Part shown: piece by piece, positions 16,881 through 25,706 of the stretch
How positions within the stretch are numbered: the stretch's first letter is position 1
Layout of the letters: every line of letters starts with the position of its first letter
Source of the DNA: Palsa-661 sp035535015
Lineage (GTDB): Bacteria; Actinomycetota; Acidimicrobiia; Acidimicrobiales; UBA8190
NCBI GenBank assembly: GCA_035535015.1
Contig: DATLQU010000060.1
Location: forward strand, 1 to 64,000
Reading direction: 5' to 3'
DNA length: 64,000 bases
The notes under the pieces: model-generated
The model's input: the letters and a program-made list of their open reading frames with translations, nothing else
Told to the model about the DNA's origin: nothing
Databases searched by the model: none
Made by a program: the position numbers and the translations under genes

Positions 16881-18779
16881 ATGCCCATGCTCCTCGATGA
16901 CATCCACGAACCCGCCGATCTGCGCCGCTTGACCCATGAACAGCTCGACCAGTTGTCGGCCGAGATCCGTTCGTTCATCGTGGAGACGGTCACCACCACC
17001 GGTGGGCACCTGGGTTCGAACCTCGGAGTCGTCGAGCTCACCCTGGCGTTGCACCGGGTCTTCGACTCCCCGCGCGATGTCCTGCTGTGGGACACCGGCC
17101 ACCAGGCGTACATCCACAAACTGGTCACCGGCCGCCAGGGCGCCTTCGGAACCCTGAAGCAGGCCGGCGGCCTTTCCGGCTACCCTTCGCGAGCAGAGTC
17201 CGAACACGACTGGGTGGAGAACAGCCACGCGTCGACCGCTCTGAGCTACGCCCACGGCATCGCCACCGGCTTCCACCTCCGGGGCGAGGACGACCGCCGC
17301 GTGGTGGCCGTCCTCGGCGACGGGGCCCTCACCGGCGGCATGGCCTACGAGGCCCTCAACAACCTCGGTCACGCCAACAGCCGGGTGGTCATCGTCCTGA
17401 ACGACAACGGCCGGTCCTATGCGCCCACCGTCTCGAAGCTTTCGTCGGGCCTGACCCACCTCCGGTTGAACCCGTCCTACGTCCATGCCCGCGAACGGAT
17501 CCGGCACCTTCTGCGTGGCATCCCCGGACTCGGTGGCCTGGCCTACTCGGGTGTCCACGGTCTGGCCATCGCCGTGCGCGAGGTCGTCACACCCCACCGT
17601 TTCTTCGAAGCCCTCGGCGTCCGCTACGCCGGGCCCATCGACGGCCACGACATCGCCGGCATGGAGCAGGCGTTCGCCCATGCGGCTGAATGGGATGGTC
17701 CCATCGTGGTGCACGTCCTCACCCAGAAGGGTTGTGGCTACGGTCCGGCCGAAGAGGACGAGATCCAACGCCTCCACGACTTCAAGGTCCAACCGGCTCG
17801 GCCCACCGACTCCGCCGAGATGCGCCGCTCCTACACCGATGCCTTCACCAAAGCGGTGCTCGACGCCGCCGGCCGCAACGACGACGTTTTCGCCATCACC
17901 GCCGCCATGCCCGGACCGACCGGCCTTCTGCCCTTCGAGGAGAAGTATCCCGAGCGCTTTCTCGATGTCGGAATCGCCGAGCAACACGCGGTGACCGCCG
18001 CGGCGGGAATGGCCATGGCCGGGATGCGCCCGGTCGTGGCCGTCTATTCGACCTTCTTCAGCCGCGCCTTCGACCAGGCCAACCTCGACGTCGGCCTGCA
18101 CGGCCTCCCCGTCGTCTTCGTCCTCGACCGGGCCGGCATCACCGGTGACGACGGACCCAGCCACCACGGCATCCTCGACCTCTCGCTGGCGCTCGCCATA
18201 CCGGGCATGACCGTCTTCGCTCCGTCGTCGGCGGCCGAGGTGGCGCCCATGCTCGACACCGCCCTCTCCCTCGATGGCCCCTCGGTGATCCGTTTCCCGA
18301 AGACGCCGTCGCGCCAGGTGCCGGCCGAGGCCGTTGGGCACGGCCTGTCGGCCCGCCTCGTCCACCGCGGCGACGGGACGGTGGCGCTCCTCGCCGTGGG
18401 CAAGATGGTGGAGGCAGCCGAAGAGGCGGCGGCCAAGCTCGCCGCCGACGGCATCGACGCCACCGTCTGGGACGTCCGGGTGGTGGCTCCGCCCGATCCG
18501 GCCATGCTGAGCGACGCCGTCGGCCACGGCCTGGTCGTCACCGTGGAAGACGGGATCCGTATCGGGGGTGCGGGGACCTTCCTCGTCGACGCCATGCGCT
18601 CGCGGCCCGAAGGGCAACGGCCCCGACCGTCGACCAGGATCCTCGGCGTCCCCCGCTCCTACCTGGTCCAGGGCAAACCCGACCTGATCCTGGCCGAACT
18701 CGGCCTCGACGGTCCCGGCATCGCCGCCACCGTCACCGCCGCATTGGCCGACCAGCGTGACCGGCCGCCTCTGACCTGA
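16881..18779 (+). CDS. dxs: 1-deoxy-D-xylulose-5-phosphate synthase
   Basis: A 632-residue DXS, the thiamine-diphosphate enzyme that condenses pyruvate with glyceraldehyde 3-phosphate in the first step of the MEP isoprenoid pathway. The ThDP motif GDGALTGGMAYEALNN is intact, as are DTGHQAYIHKLVTGR, GLSGYPSRAESEHD and the transketolase-like DVGIAEQHAVTAAAGMA segment with its catalytic Glu. Three domains are in the usual order and the length is normal. ATG 16881 is used; ATG 16887 two codons later is equally possible. A weak hairpin follows the gene. No other MEP pathway gene is in the window. Confidence 0.95.
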   Translation: MPMLLDDIHEPADLRRLTHEQLDQLSAEIRSFIVETVTTTGGHLGSNLGVVELTLALHRVFDSPRDVLLWDTGHQAYIHKLVTGRQGAFGTLKQAGGLSGYPSRAESEHDWVENSHASTALSYAHGIATGFHLRGEDDRRVVAVLGDGALTGGMAYEALNNLGHANSRVVIVLNDNGRSYAPTVSKLSSGLTHLRLNPSYVHARERIRHLLRGIPGLGGLAYSGVHGLAIAVREVVTPHRFFEALGVRYAGPIDGHDIAGMEQAFAHAAEWDGPIVVHVLTQKGCGYGPAEEDEIQRLHDFKVQPARPTDSAEMRRSYTDAFTKAVLDAAGRNDDVFAITAAMPGPTGLLPFEEKYPERFLDVGIAEQHAVTAAAGMAMAGMRPVVAVYSTFFSRAFDQANLDVGLHGLPVVFVLDRAGITGDDGPSHHGILDLSLALAIPGMTVFAPSSAAEVAPMLDTALSLDGPSVIRFPKTPSRQVPAEAVGHGLSARLVHRGDGTVALLAVGKMVEAAEEAAAKLAADGIDATVWDVRVVAPPDPAMLSDAVGHGLVVTVEDGIRIGGAGTFLVDAMRSRPEGQRPRPSTRILGVPRSYLVQGKPDLILAELGLDGPGIAATVTAALADQRDRPPLT

Positions 18780-18790
18780 GCGTCGGCTGG

Positions 18791-18818
18791 CGGGCCCCCC
18801 GGCCCGGGCCGCCCCTTT
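18791..18818 (+). terminator. Candidate terminator after dxs
   Basis: CGGGCC (18791-18796), four C, GGCCCG (18801-18806), then a short C/T stretch containing CCCTTTGT. The stem is short and the T-run poor, so this is only a candidate. Confidence 0.3.
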
Positions 18819-18829
18819 GTCCCCCGGAT

Positions 18830-18843
18830 CGAAACTTGTTCTA
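18830..18843. promoter_or_regulatory. Near match to the KstR operator consensus, before the FadD19-like gene
   Basis: CGAAACTTGTTCTA fits the mycobacterial KstR consensus TNNAACNNGTTNNA at 7 of 8 fixed positions, the first T being C. It ends 11 bp before the ATG of the acyl-CoA ligase at 18855, so a bound repressor would cover the promoter or start region. The four other matches in the window are perfect. Confidence 0.6.
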
Positions 18844-18854
18844 GTTTGGGGGGG

Positions 18855-20477
18855 ATGGAATTCAATCTGGCCGACCTGTTCGAGGCTGCCGTTGACGCCT
18901 TTGCCGACCGTGAGTACCTCGTGGCCGAAGGTCGACGGCTCACCTACGCCCAGATGGACGAGCAGGCCAACCGGCTCGCCCACCACCTCGCCGCCCAGGG
19001 AGTGGGACCCGGTGACCACGTCGGCATCTACGCGCTGAACAGCACCGAGTGGGTGACGACGGCCTGGGCCGTCTTCAAACTCCGCGCCGTCTGGGTCAAC
19101 ATCAACTACCGCTACGTCCACGACGAGCTGCGCTATCTCTTCACCAACGCCGATCTGGTGGCCCTTGTCCACCAGCGCCAATTCTCCCCGCGGGTGGCGG
19201 CGCTGCTGCCGGAACTGCCGGCACTGCGCCACGTGGTCGTCATCGACGACGACAGCCGAGAACCCGATCCCTCCCACGACGCCATCGGCTTCGAAGAGGC
19301 CCTCGAGTCCGGCTCGCCCGAACGCGACTTCGGTCCCCGGTCGGGCGACGATCTCTACATCCTCTACACCGGTGGCACCACGGGCATGCCCAAGGGCGTG
19401 GTCTGGCGGCACGAGGACGTCTTCTTCGCCCTGGGCGGAGGTATCGACGCCATGACCGGCACCCGCATGGACCGACCGGAACAGATGGTCGAAAAGGGCC
19501 TGGCCCAGGGCGGGCCACTCAGCTTCCTCCCCGTCGCCCCCCTGATGCACGGAGCCACCCAGTGGGCGGTCATGGGGCAGAGCTTCACCGGAAACCGGAT
19601 CGTCCTGGTGGCCAAATTCGACCCGCACGAGGTCTGGGACCTGGTCGGACGCGAGAAGATCAACATGATCATGATCACCGGCGACGCCATGGGCAAGCCC
19701 TTGATCGAGACTCTGGACGAACCGGGCGCCTCCTACGACCTCTCCTCCCTGATCGGTTTCACCTCCACGGCGGCGCTCTTCTCGCCGTCGGTCAAGGACG
19801 AGTTCTTCCGTCACTTCCCGAACCTGATCATGACCGACGCCATCGGCTCGTCCGAATCGGGGAACAACGGGATCACCCACGTGAAGCCCGGTGAGACGGC
19901 CATGAAAGGCGGCCCCACGGTCACGAAAGTGGGAGAGACCGTGGTCTTCGACGAGGAGCTCAACCTGGTCAAGCCCGGTTCAGGCGTCGTCGGCAAGATC
20001 GCCCGATCGGGCAACATCCCCGTCGGTTATTACAACGATCCGAAGAAGACGGCCGAGGTCTTCATCAACGTCGACGGCAAGCGTTACGTCATGCCCGGGG
20101 ATTTCGCCACCGTGGAGACCGACGGCTCGGTCACCCTGCTCGGACGCGGCTCCATCTGCATCAATTCCGGCGGAGAGAAGATCTTCCCCGAGGAGGTGGA
20201 GGCCGTCGTCCGTTCCCATCCCGACGTCATGGACGCCATCGTGGTGGGTGCCCCCGATGAGCGCTTCGGTCAGCGCGTGGCCGCCATCGTCCAGCCTCGC
20301 CAGGGTCGCACCGCTCCGTCGCTCGAAGCCGTCCAGGAGCATTGCCGCAGCCATGTCGCCGGCTACAAGGTGCCGCGACAGCTCCATGTGGTCGACGTCA
20401 TCGAACGCTCACCGAGCGGCAAGCCCGACTATCGCTGGGCCAACACCATCGTCACCACGGAGCCCGGCACCACCTGA
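18855..20477 (+). CDS. Acyl-CoA ligase, FadD19-like (steroid side-chain activation)
   Basis: A 540-residue ANL-superfamily acyl-CoA ligase. The AMP-binding P-loop is TGGTTGMPKGVVW, followed by the TDAIGSSESG and GDFATVETDGSVTLLGR motifs and the C-terminal catalytic Lys region (SPSGKPDYRWA). The sequence resembles mycobacterial FadD19, which loads CoA onto the C26 carboxylate of cholesterol after side-chain oxidation; the assignment is by recognition of sequence style, not by alignment. ATG 18855 is preceded by a G-rich tract. A KstR-like operator lies immediately upstream, which supports a role in sterol catabolism. The next gene starts 3 bp after the stop. Confidence 0.8.
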   Translation: MEFNLADLFEAAVDAFADREYLVAEGRRLTYAQMDEQANRLAHHLAAQGVGPGDHVGIYALNSTEWVTTAWAVFKLRAVWVNINYRYVHDELRYLFTNADLVALVHQRQFSPRVAALLPELPALRHVVVIDDDSREPDPSHDAIGFEEALESGSPERDFGPRSGDDLYILYTGGTTGMPKGVVWRHEDVFFALGGGIDAMTGTRMDRPEQMVEKGLAQGGPLSFLPVAPLMHGATQWAVMGQSFTGNRIVLVAKFDPHEVWDLVGREKINMIMITGDAMGKPLIETLDEPGASYDLSSLIGFTSTAALFSPSVKDEFFRHFPNLIMTDAIGSSESGNNGITHVKPGETAMKGGPTVTKVGETVVFDEELNLVKPGSGVVGKIARSGNIPVGYYNDPKKTAEVFINVDGKRYVMPGDFATVETDGSVTLLGRGSICINSGGEKIFPEEVEAVVRSHPDVMDAIVVGAPDERFGQRVAAIVQPRQGRTAPSLEAVQEHCRSHVAGYKVPRQLHVVDVIERSPSGKPDYRWANTIVTTEPGTT

Positions 20478-20480
20478 GTC

Positions 20481-21104
20481 ATGCCCGTCAGTCTCTCCGA
20501 CCTCTTGGGCGACGGACGGGCCGCGGTGGTGACCATGGAGATCCAACGCGGCGTTGTCGGGGACCTCTCGAGCTTTCCCGAGCTGGCCCAGGAAGTCGAC
20601 CGGGTCGGTCTGGTGCCGAATACAGCCCGACTCCTGCGTTCGGCGCGCCACAACCGCGTTCCGGTGGTCCACTGTACGGCCGGTTTCCGTTCGGACCGGC
20701 TCGGCTCGCCCGCCAACGCCCCCCTCATGACCGCGGTCTTCCGCCGCCCCGAGCACCTGCTCGAGGACACCGCCGCGGTCGAGCTGGTGGCCGGTCTCGG
20801 AGCGGAGCGCTCCGACCTCGTCTCCCACCGACGTCACGGCGTCTCGCCCTTCGTGGGCACGACGCTCGATCCGACGCTGCGCGCCCTGGGCGTCTCCACC
20901 GTGGTGGCCACCGGTGTCTCTCTCAATCTGGGGATCATCGGCCTGGCAGTGGAGGCCGTCGATCTCGGGTACCGCGTCGTGGTGGCCACGGATGCCGTCG
21001 CCGGCATACCGACCGACTACGCCGACGACGTTCTCCGCCATACCGTGGCCCTGGTGGCCACCTTGGCCACCGTCGACGAGATCGTCAGCGCCTTCGGTCC
21101 CTGA
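20481..21104 (+). CDS. Isochorismatase-fold protein lacking the catalytic triad
   Basis: A 207-residue cysteine-hydrolase (isochorismatase) family protein. The fold pattern is clear: AAVVTMEIQRG at strand 1, VPVVHCTAGF, and STVVATGVSLN followed by DLGYRVVVATDAVAG. The Asp-Lys-Cys triad is not: the Asp position is E20 (MEIQ instead of xDxQ), the Lys region reads HRRHGVSPF without Lys, and the nucleophilic Cys position is Gly (VSLNLGI, G152). It is therefore probably not a conventional amidase and may bind a ligand or protein instead. The start is 3 bp after the ligase stop, so the two are likely cotranscribed under the same KstR-like site. Confidence 0.75.
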   Translation: MPVSLSDLLGDGRAAVVTMEIQRGVVGDLSSFPELAQEVDRVGLVPNTARLLRSARHNRVPVVHCTAGFRSDRLGSPANAPLMTAVFRRPEHLLEDTAAVELVAGLGAERSDLVSHRRHGVSPFVGTTLDPTLRALGVSTVVATGVSLNLGIIGLAVEAVDLGYRVVVATDAVAGIPTDYADDVLRHTVALVATLATVDEIVSAFGP

Positions 21105-21532
21105 ACGCGAGTCACCGCCCGCTGCGCCGACCCCGGGGGGGCCGAGGGTGGCACAGGGGCGGCGACCCGACCGAGCGCCGGCACTGGCGAGGACCCGCCG
21201 GTGGCGACGACGCCGGAGCCCCACCTCGCGAAATCGCGCGTGTGGCTGGAGAAAGGGTACGTGACGCGAGCGTCACATGCCGGGACCGACGGCCCCGGCT
21301 TCAGGCTTCCCACCGGTGCCCCACCCGGTTCGCACGGGACACCCCCGCAGGCGGCCGTCGTCCATGGCCCACCGATCCATCAGCCCTGCCTAGAGGATGT
21401 CTCTTGATACTTCGACGCAGCACTGATTGTCGTCTGCAGCCACTATCTGTGCCGCTCCATCAGACCTCAGTCGGATCTGCGCGGCGATCGCCCGGCGCGC
21501 CGACGCCCGGTGGACGATCCCCGGCGCGCGGC
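21105..21532. other. 428-bp intergenic region with two inverted repeats
   Basis: This lies between two convergent genes and I see no credible coding sequence. It holds a perfect palindrome GTGACGC-GA-GCGTCAC at 21261-21276 and directly after it a hairpin GCCGGG (21279-21284) with CCCGGC (21294-21299). Neither is followed by a T-run. The last ~130 bp are noticeably less GC-rich than the rest. No tRNA-like cloverleaf was found by eye. Confidence 0.5.
21261..21276. promoter_or_regulatory. Perfect 7-2-7 palindrome in an intergenic region
   Basis: GTGACGC, GA, GCGTCAC. This is an operator-like dyad of the kind bound by dimeric regulators, but no promoter or regulator gene is adjacent, and it sits between convergent genes. 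It could also form part of a transcription-ending structure together with the hairpin at 21279-21299. Confidence 0.35.
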
Positions 21533-22660
21533 TCAGCTGCCGATCTGGGCGATCCGTTGCCGGGTGGTGCTGTGCACGGGGTCCTTGTCGAACTGCGGCA
21601 GCACATGCTTCCCGAACGTCGCCACGGCCTCTTCGCAGGTCTCGATGGGCATGGCCGACGACAGCATCCCGAAGCTCAACTGGTCGGCACCGGTCTCTTC
21701 GAAGCGCTTGATCGTCGCCGTCACTTCTTCGGGATCTCCGACGGCGATCGACCTGCTCTCGATGCTCTTGTTGATCTGCTCGGGCGTCTGGTCGGGGATG
21801 GTCTGCGGCCACTGCGGTATCCCGGCCGGGCGCGGGAAGGTGTCCAAGTAGCGGAAGACGAGGCTGATGTAATACCCACCATCCATCTCGGCGAAGGCGT
21901 CGCGCGCCTTTCCGCCGTCCTCCAGGCACAGCATCTGGGTGGTGATCATCACGTTGTCGTTCACGTAGTCGCCGACCGGCTCGGCGTTCTTGATGTCCTT
22001 CTTGTACTTCTCGATGAGCGGGATGAACCCTTCGGGCGGGCCGAAGGCGAAGCAGAGGACACCGAGTCCCTGACGGGCCGCCAACTCGAAGGTCCCGGGA
22101 CTGCCGGCGGCCACCCACAGGGGCGGGTGCGGATTCGTGTACGGCTTGGGCAGGACATTGCGCTCGGGCATGGAGAAGAACCGGCCGTCGTAGGAGTAGT
22201 CCCCCTCCTTCCACATCCGCACGATCTCCGGCAACGTCTCCGCCACCATCTCGCGGGTCAGCTCCTGGTCCTCGATGCCGAAGCCCCGCTGTTCGGTGGT
22301 GGAGGAGCCCCGTCCCGTCCCGAACTCGAAGCGCCCTTCCGAGAGGTGGTCGAGCATGGCCACCCGCTCGGCGATCCGGGCCGGGTGGTTCACCGGTGGC
22401 GTCAGGTTGATGATGCCCGAACCGAGGTGGATGTTCTTCGTCTGGGCGGCGGCGAAGGCCATGAACGACTCGCTGGCCGAGAGGTGCGAGTACTCGGTCA
22501 GGAAGTGGTGCTCGGAGGCCCAGGAGTACTTGAATCCGGCCTTGTCGGCGGCCCGGATGTAGGCCAGCTCGTCCATGATCCGTCGGTGCTCCGCGTTGGC
22601 GCCGTGCCGGGCGCGGAACATCGGCGTCAGGCACACGGCGTTGAAGATCCCGAACTCCAT
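21533..22660 (-). CDS. LLM-class flavin-dependent oxidoreductase
   Basis: A 375-residue bacterial luciferase-like monooxygenase. The N-terminal MEFGIFNAVCLTPMF, the SWASEHHFLTEYSHLSAS segment and the GRFEFGTGRGSSTTEQRGFG motif are standard for LLM enzymes that use FMN or F420 in a TIM barrel. The substrate is unknown. ATG 22660 is preceded on the minus strand by AGAGGAG, and a KstR-like operator lies 50 bp further upstream, shared with the divergent FadD17-like gene. That places it in the presumed sterol regulon, perhaps acting on a steroid or side-chain intermediate; this is inference from context. Confidence 0.85.
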   Translation of the reverse strand: MEFGIFNAVCLTPMFRARHGANAEHRRIMDELAYIRAADKAGFKYSWASEHHFLTEYSHLSASESFMAFAAAQTKNIHLGSGIINLTPPVNHPARIAERVAMLDHLSEGRFEFGTGRGSSTTEQRGFGIEDQELTREMVAETLPEIVRMWKEGDYSYDGRFFSMPERNVLPKPYTNPHPPLWVAAGSPGTFELAARQGLGVLCFAFGPPEGFIPLIEKYKKDIKNAEPVGDYVNDNVMITTQMLCLEDGGKARDAFAEMDGGYYISLVFRYLDTFPRPAGIPQWPQTIPDQTPEQINKSIESRSIAVGDPEEVTATIKRFEETGADQLSFGMLSSAMPIETCEEAVATFGKHVLPQFDKDPVHSTTRQRIAQIGS

Positions 22661-22710
22661 GGGGCTGCTCCTCTCGGTTGCGGGGGACGGTACCATTCCA
22701 GGAGAAAAAG

Positions 22711-22724
22711 TGCAACGTGTTCCA
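22711..22724. promoter_or_regulatory. KstR-like operator between divergent LLM and FadD17-like genes
   Basis: TGCAACGTGTTCCA matches TNNAACNNGTTNNA at all eight fixed positions. It lies between divergent starts at 22660 (minus) and 22804 (plus), so one site could control both. Confidence 0.75.
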
Positions 22725-22803
22725 CTATTGGCGGAGGGGGGACGCCCGCCGCCCGCCGGAGCATGACGTGTCCCTGACCAGGGATGACGACCTCGGAGGG
22801 TCC

Positions 22804-24486
22804 ATGGACACCATCGCCGACCATCTCCTCGCCCGAGCCGGGGACACCAATCCGGGACTGGTGGCGGGCGACTCCGCCTGGACCTGGGACGCCTGTCTCA
22901 TCGCCTCCCAGGCCCGGGCCGTCTGGATGGCCGCCCACCGGGCTCCGGGCCCGTTCCACCTGGCCGTCCTCTTGGACAACGTCCCCGAGTACGTCTTCTG
23001 GCTGGGGGCGGCCGCGCTCACCGGCGCCGTCACCGTCGGGGCCAACCCGACCCACCGCGGCCCCGAACTGGCCCGCGACCTGGCCCACACCCGCTGCCAG
23101 CTCCTGGTCACCGACCGGGGCCACCTCCCCCTGGTGGACGGCCTCGACCTCGGACCGGGCCTCGGCGTCGTCTCGCCTGCCAATCCCCGGGTCCTGGTGG
23201 TGGACGATCCCGATCGCCACCCACTGCTCGACGATTCCGCCGCTCTCTTCGATCCGGCCTCGGCCACCGTCGAGGAAGACACCCTGGGCTACCTGATCTT
23301 CACCTCCGGCACCTCGGGCGCTCCCAAAGCCTGTCGCTGCACCCAGGGCCGACTGGCCCGGATCGGCGCCACCGTGGCCCAGATGTTCGAGATCACCCCG
23401 CAGAGCGTCTGCTACCTGGCCATGCCTCTCTTCCACTCGAACGCCCTCATGGCCGGATGGAGCCCTGCCCTGGCCGCCGGGGCCACGGTGGCGTTACCGA
23501 GCACCGGCCGCTTCTCGGCCTCGGGCTTTCTGCCCGATGTCCGACGCCATGGCGTGACCTACTTCAACTACGTCGGCAAGCCCCTCTCCTACATCCTGGC
23601 CACCCCGGAGTCGCCCGACGACGCCGACACCAGCCTCCGACGGGTCTTCGGCAACGAGGGGACGGAGGACGACATCGCCCGCTTCGCCCGCCGTTTCGAC
23701 TGCACCGTCGTCGACTCCTACGGCTCCACCGAGGGCGGCGCCACCGTCCAGCGCACACCCGACACGCCTCACGGCGCCCTCGGCCGCGCTCCCGACGGCA
23801 CCGTGGTCATCGACCCGGCCACGGGCGACGAATGTGCCATCGCCCGCTTCGACACCGAGGGCCGGCTCACCAATGCCGAGGAGGCCGTCGGGGAATTGGT
23901 CTCGAAGACCGGAGCGACGGGATTCGAGGGCTACTGGGACAACGACGACGCCGAAGCCGACCGGCTCCGTAGCGGCTGGTACTGGACCGGTGATCTCGCC
24001 TACCGCGACGACCGGGGATTCTTCTACTTCGCCGGCCGCTCCGACGACTGGCTCCGGGTCGACGGTGAGAACTTCGCCGCCGCCCCCGTGGCCCGCATCC
24101 TCGAACGCTTCGACGACGTCGTCCTCTCGGTCGTCTACGCCGTCCCCGACCGCGTCACCGGCGATCAGGTCATGGCTGCACTCCAGCTCCGGCCCGGAGC
24201 GACCTTCGACCCCGACGCCTTCGCCGACTTCCTGGCCGCCCAGCCCGACCTGGGGACCAAGTGGGCGCCCCGCTTCGTCCGCGTCTCCGAGGCCCTGCCC
24301 GTCACCGCCACATCGAAGGTCATCACCCGGGCTCTGCGGGTCGAACGCTGGGACTGCTCCGATCCCGTCTGGTGGAGACCCGACCGGCCGGCCGACGCCC
24401 CCTACCGGCGCCTCGACCCGACCGACCGTGCCGACCTGGACCGGGCCGTCACCGGCCGATCGGAGTTGACGGCGCCCGGGACCTGA
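22804..24486 (+). CDS. Acyl-CoA ligase, FadD17-like
   Basis: A 560-residue ANL-family ligase. The P-loop variant is TSGTSGAPKACRC, with DSYGSTEGG, GDLAYRDDRGFFYFAGR and a C-terminal catalytic Lys in TATSKVITRAL. The style resembles mycobacterial FadD17, which lies beside fadE26/fadE27 in the cholesterol cluster; here the fadE26/27-like genes are about 22 kb away but carry the same type of operator. ATG 22804 has GGAGGG a few bases upstream; the open frame extends to 22678 but that part spans the operator. It activates an acyl substrate, probably a steroid side-chain acid, as AMP ester and then CoA thioester. Confidence 0.78.
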   Translation: MDTIADHLLARAGDTNPGLVAGDSAWTWDACLIASQARAVWMAAHRAPGPFHLAVLLDNVPEYVFWLGAAALTGAVTVGANPTHRGPELARDLAHTRCQLLVTDRGHLPLVDGLDLGPGLGVVSPANPRVLVVDDPDRHPLLDDSAALFDPASATVEEDTLGYLIFTSGTSGAPKACRCTQGRLARIGATVAQMFEITPQSVCYLAMPLFHSNALMAGWSPALAAGATVALPSTGRFSASGFLPDVRRHGVTYFNYVGKPLSYILATPESPDDADTSLRRVFGNEGTEDDIARFARRFDCTVVDSYGSTEGGATVQRTPDTPHGALGRAPDGTVVIDPATGDECAIARFDTEGRLTNAEEAVGELVSKTGATGFEGYWDNDDAEADRLRSGWYWTGDLAYRDDRGFFYFAGRSDDWLRVDGENFAAAPVARILERFDDVVLSVVYAVPDRVTGDQVMAALQLRPGATFDPDAFADFLAAQPDLGTKWAPRFVRVSEALPVTATSKVITRALRVERWDCSDPVWWRPDRPADAPYRRLDPTDRADLDRAVTGRSELTAPGT

Positions 24487-24547
24487 CCCACGTCGTCACA
24501 GCCAACGGTAAAGATCGGACCGCAGTGACCGATCGAGAGGAGCCGCC

Positions 24548-25066
24548 GTGGTCGACGACATGGATGATCCCCGCCGCACAGAGCCGTCGTTCGTCCTCGA
24601 CGAACGAGCCATGCTCGAAGCCTGGCTCGAATACCACCGGACCACCCTGCTGCTCAAGGTCGAGGGTCCCGATGACGCCGGACGCAAGGCCCGCCCGGTG
24701 GACAGCTCGCGGCTGTCTCTCCACGGTCTCGTCCGCCATATGGCCGAGGTGGAGCGCAACTGGTTCCGCCGCGTCCTGCTACGTCAGCGCGACACGCCCT
24801 CCATCTGGTACGACGAGGCCGTCGAGGACAGTGAGCTCGTTCCTCTCGACGACGCCGACTGGGACGCCGACCTCCTCACCTGGCAGGCCGAGTGTGACGC
24901 CAGCCGCCGGGCCGCCGCCGGGCACTCCCTCGACGACACCGGCCTCCACCGCCTGGGCCCCTGCTCCCTGCGCTGGATCTACGTCCACATGATCGAGGAA
25001 TACGCCCGCCACAACGGCCACGCCGACCTCATCCGGGAGATGGTCGACGGGCAGGTCGGCTGCTGA
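24548..25066 (+). CDS. DinB/DUF664-family protein
   Basis: A 172-residue four-helix-bundle protein of the DinB/DUF664 (mycothiol-transferase-like) family. Metal-binding His residues are recognisable in LHGLVRHMAEVERNWF (first His) and in the C-terminal HMIEEYARHNGHADLIRE. Family members use a metal site for thiol (mycothiol or bacillithiol) transfer or isomerisation; the substrate here is unknown. It is the first of two adjacent DinB-fold genes, the next starting 2 bp after its stop, so they are probably cotranscribed. Confidence 0.82.
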   Translation: MVDDMDDPRRTEPSFVLDERAMLEAWLEYHRTTLLLKVEGPDDAGRKARPVDSSRLSLHGLVRHMAEVERNWFRRVLLRQRDTPSIWYDEAVEDSELVPLDDADWDADLLTWQAECDASRRAAAGHSLDDTGLHRLGPCSLRWIYVHMIEEYARHNGHADLIREMVDGQVGC

Positions 25067-25068
25067 CG

Positions 25069-25653
25069 GTGATCGTCCCGGACACGAAGGACTGGACCTG
25101 GGTCCTCGACCAGCGCTGCCCGGACTGCGGATTCGACGCCCGGTCGTGCCCGCAGGGCGAGGTGGCCGGATTGGTACGGGCGAACGCCCGCAGGTGGCAG
25201 AACCTCCTCGCCGACGGCCGCATCAGGCCCGGCCGTCCCGACGACGACACCTGGTCGAGTCTCGAGTACGCCTGCCATGTCCGCGACGTCTACCGGATCT
25301 ACCGCAGCAGGATCGCCCTCATGCTGCGAGACGACGACCCCCCCTTCGACAACTGGGACCAGGACGTCACCGCTCTGGCCGAGCGCTATGACGAACAGGC
25401 TCCGGAGCTCGTCGTGGCCGAGCTGGCCGAGGCGGCGAAGGCGATGGCGACACAGCTCGATCAGCTCACCGACAGCCAGTGGCAGAGACCGGGCCGCCGG
25501 GGTGACGGAGCCTCCTTTCAGATCAACACCATTGCCCGGTACATGGTCCACGACCCGGTCCACCACATCTGGGACGTCAGTGGCCGGCCGGCCACTGACG
25601 ACGGCGGCACAACCGATTCTCGACACGCCCGCAGCCGCCGCCAACGCCGTTAG
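25069..25653 (+). CDS. DinB-like protein with an N-terminal CPDCG motif
   Basis: A 194-residue DinB-superfamily protein. The start KDWTWVLDQRCPDCGFDA, with a CxxCG pair, is characteristic of an actinobacterial subgroup. The core contains WSSLEYACHVRDVYRIYRSRIALML and the C-terminal ARYMVHDPVHHIWDV, both with likely metal-ligand His residues. The tail is basic and probably disordered. The exact reaction is unknown. A related protein with the same N-terminal CxxCG layout is encoded at 28936-29472, so the locus has a paralogous pair. It directly follows the DUF664 gene. Confidence 0.8.
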   Translation: MIVPDTKDWTWVLDQRCPDCGFDARSCPQGEVAGLVRANARRWQNLLADGRIRPGRPDDDTWSSLEYACHVRDVYRIYRSRIALMLRDDDPPFDNWDQDVTALAERYDEQAPELVVAELAEAAKAMATQLDQLTDSQWQRPGRRGDGASFQINTIARYMVHDPVHHIWDVSGRPATDDGGTTDSRHARSRRQRR

Positions 25654-25706
25654 GATCGTGACCTTCGCCCGTGGGAGCCCACGGCCGGCGCCAGGAGGAC
25701 GGGGGC

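Noticed and set aside
16692..19880. Very long open frame of over 1000 codons on the minus strand
   Set aside because: Antisense to dxs and the FadD19-like gene, both clearly real; composition is typical of GC-rich shadow frames and no family motif appears.
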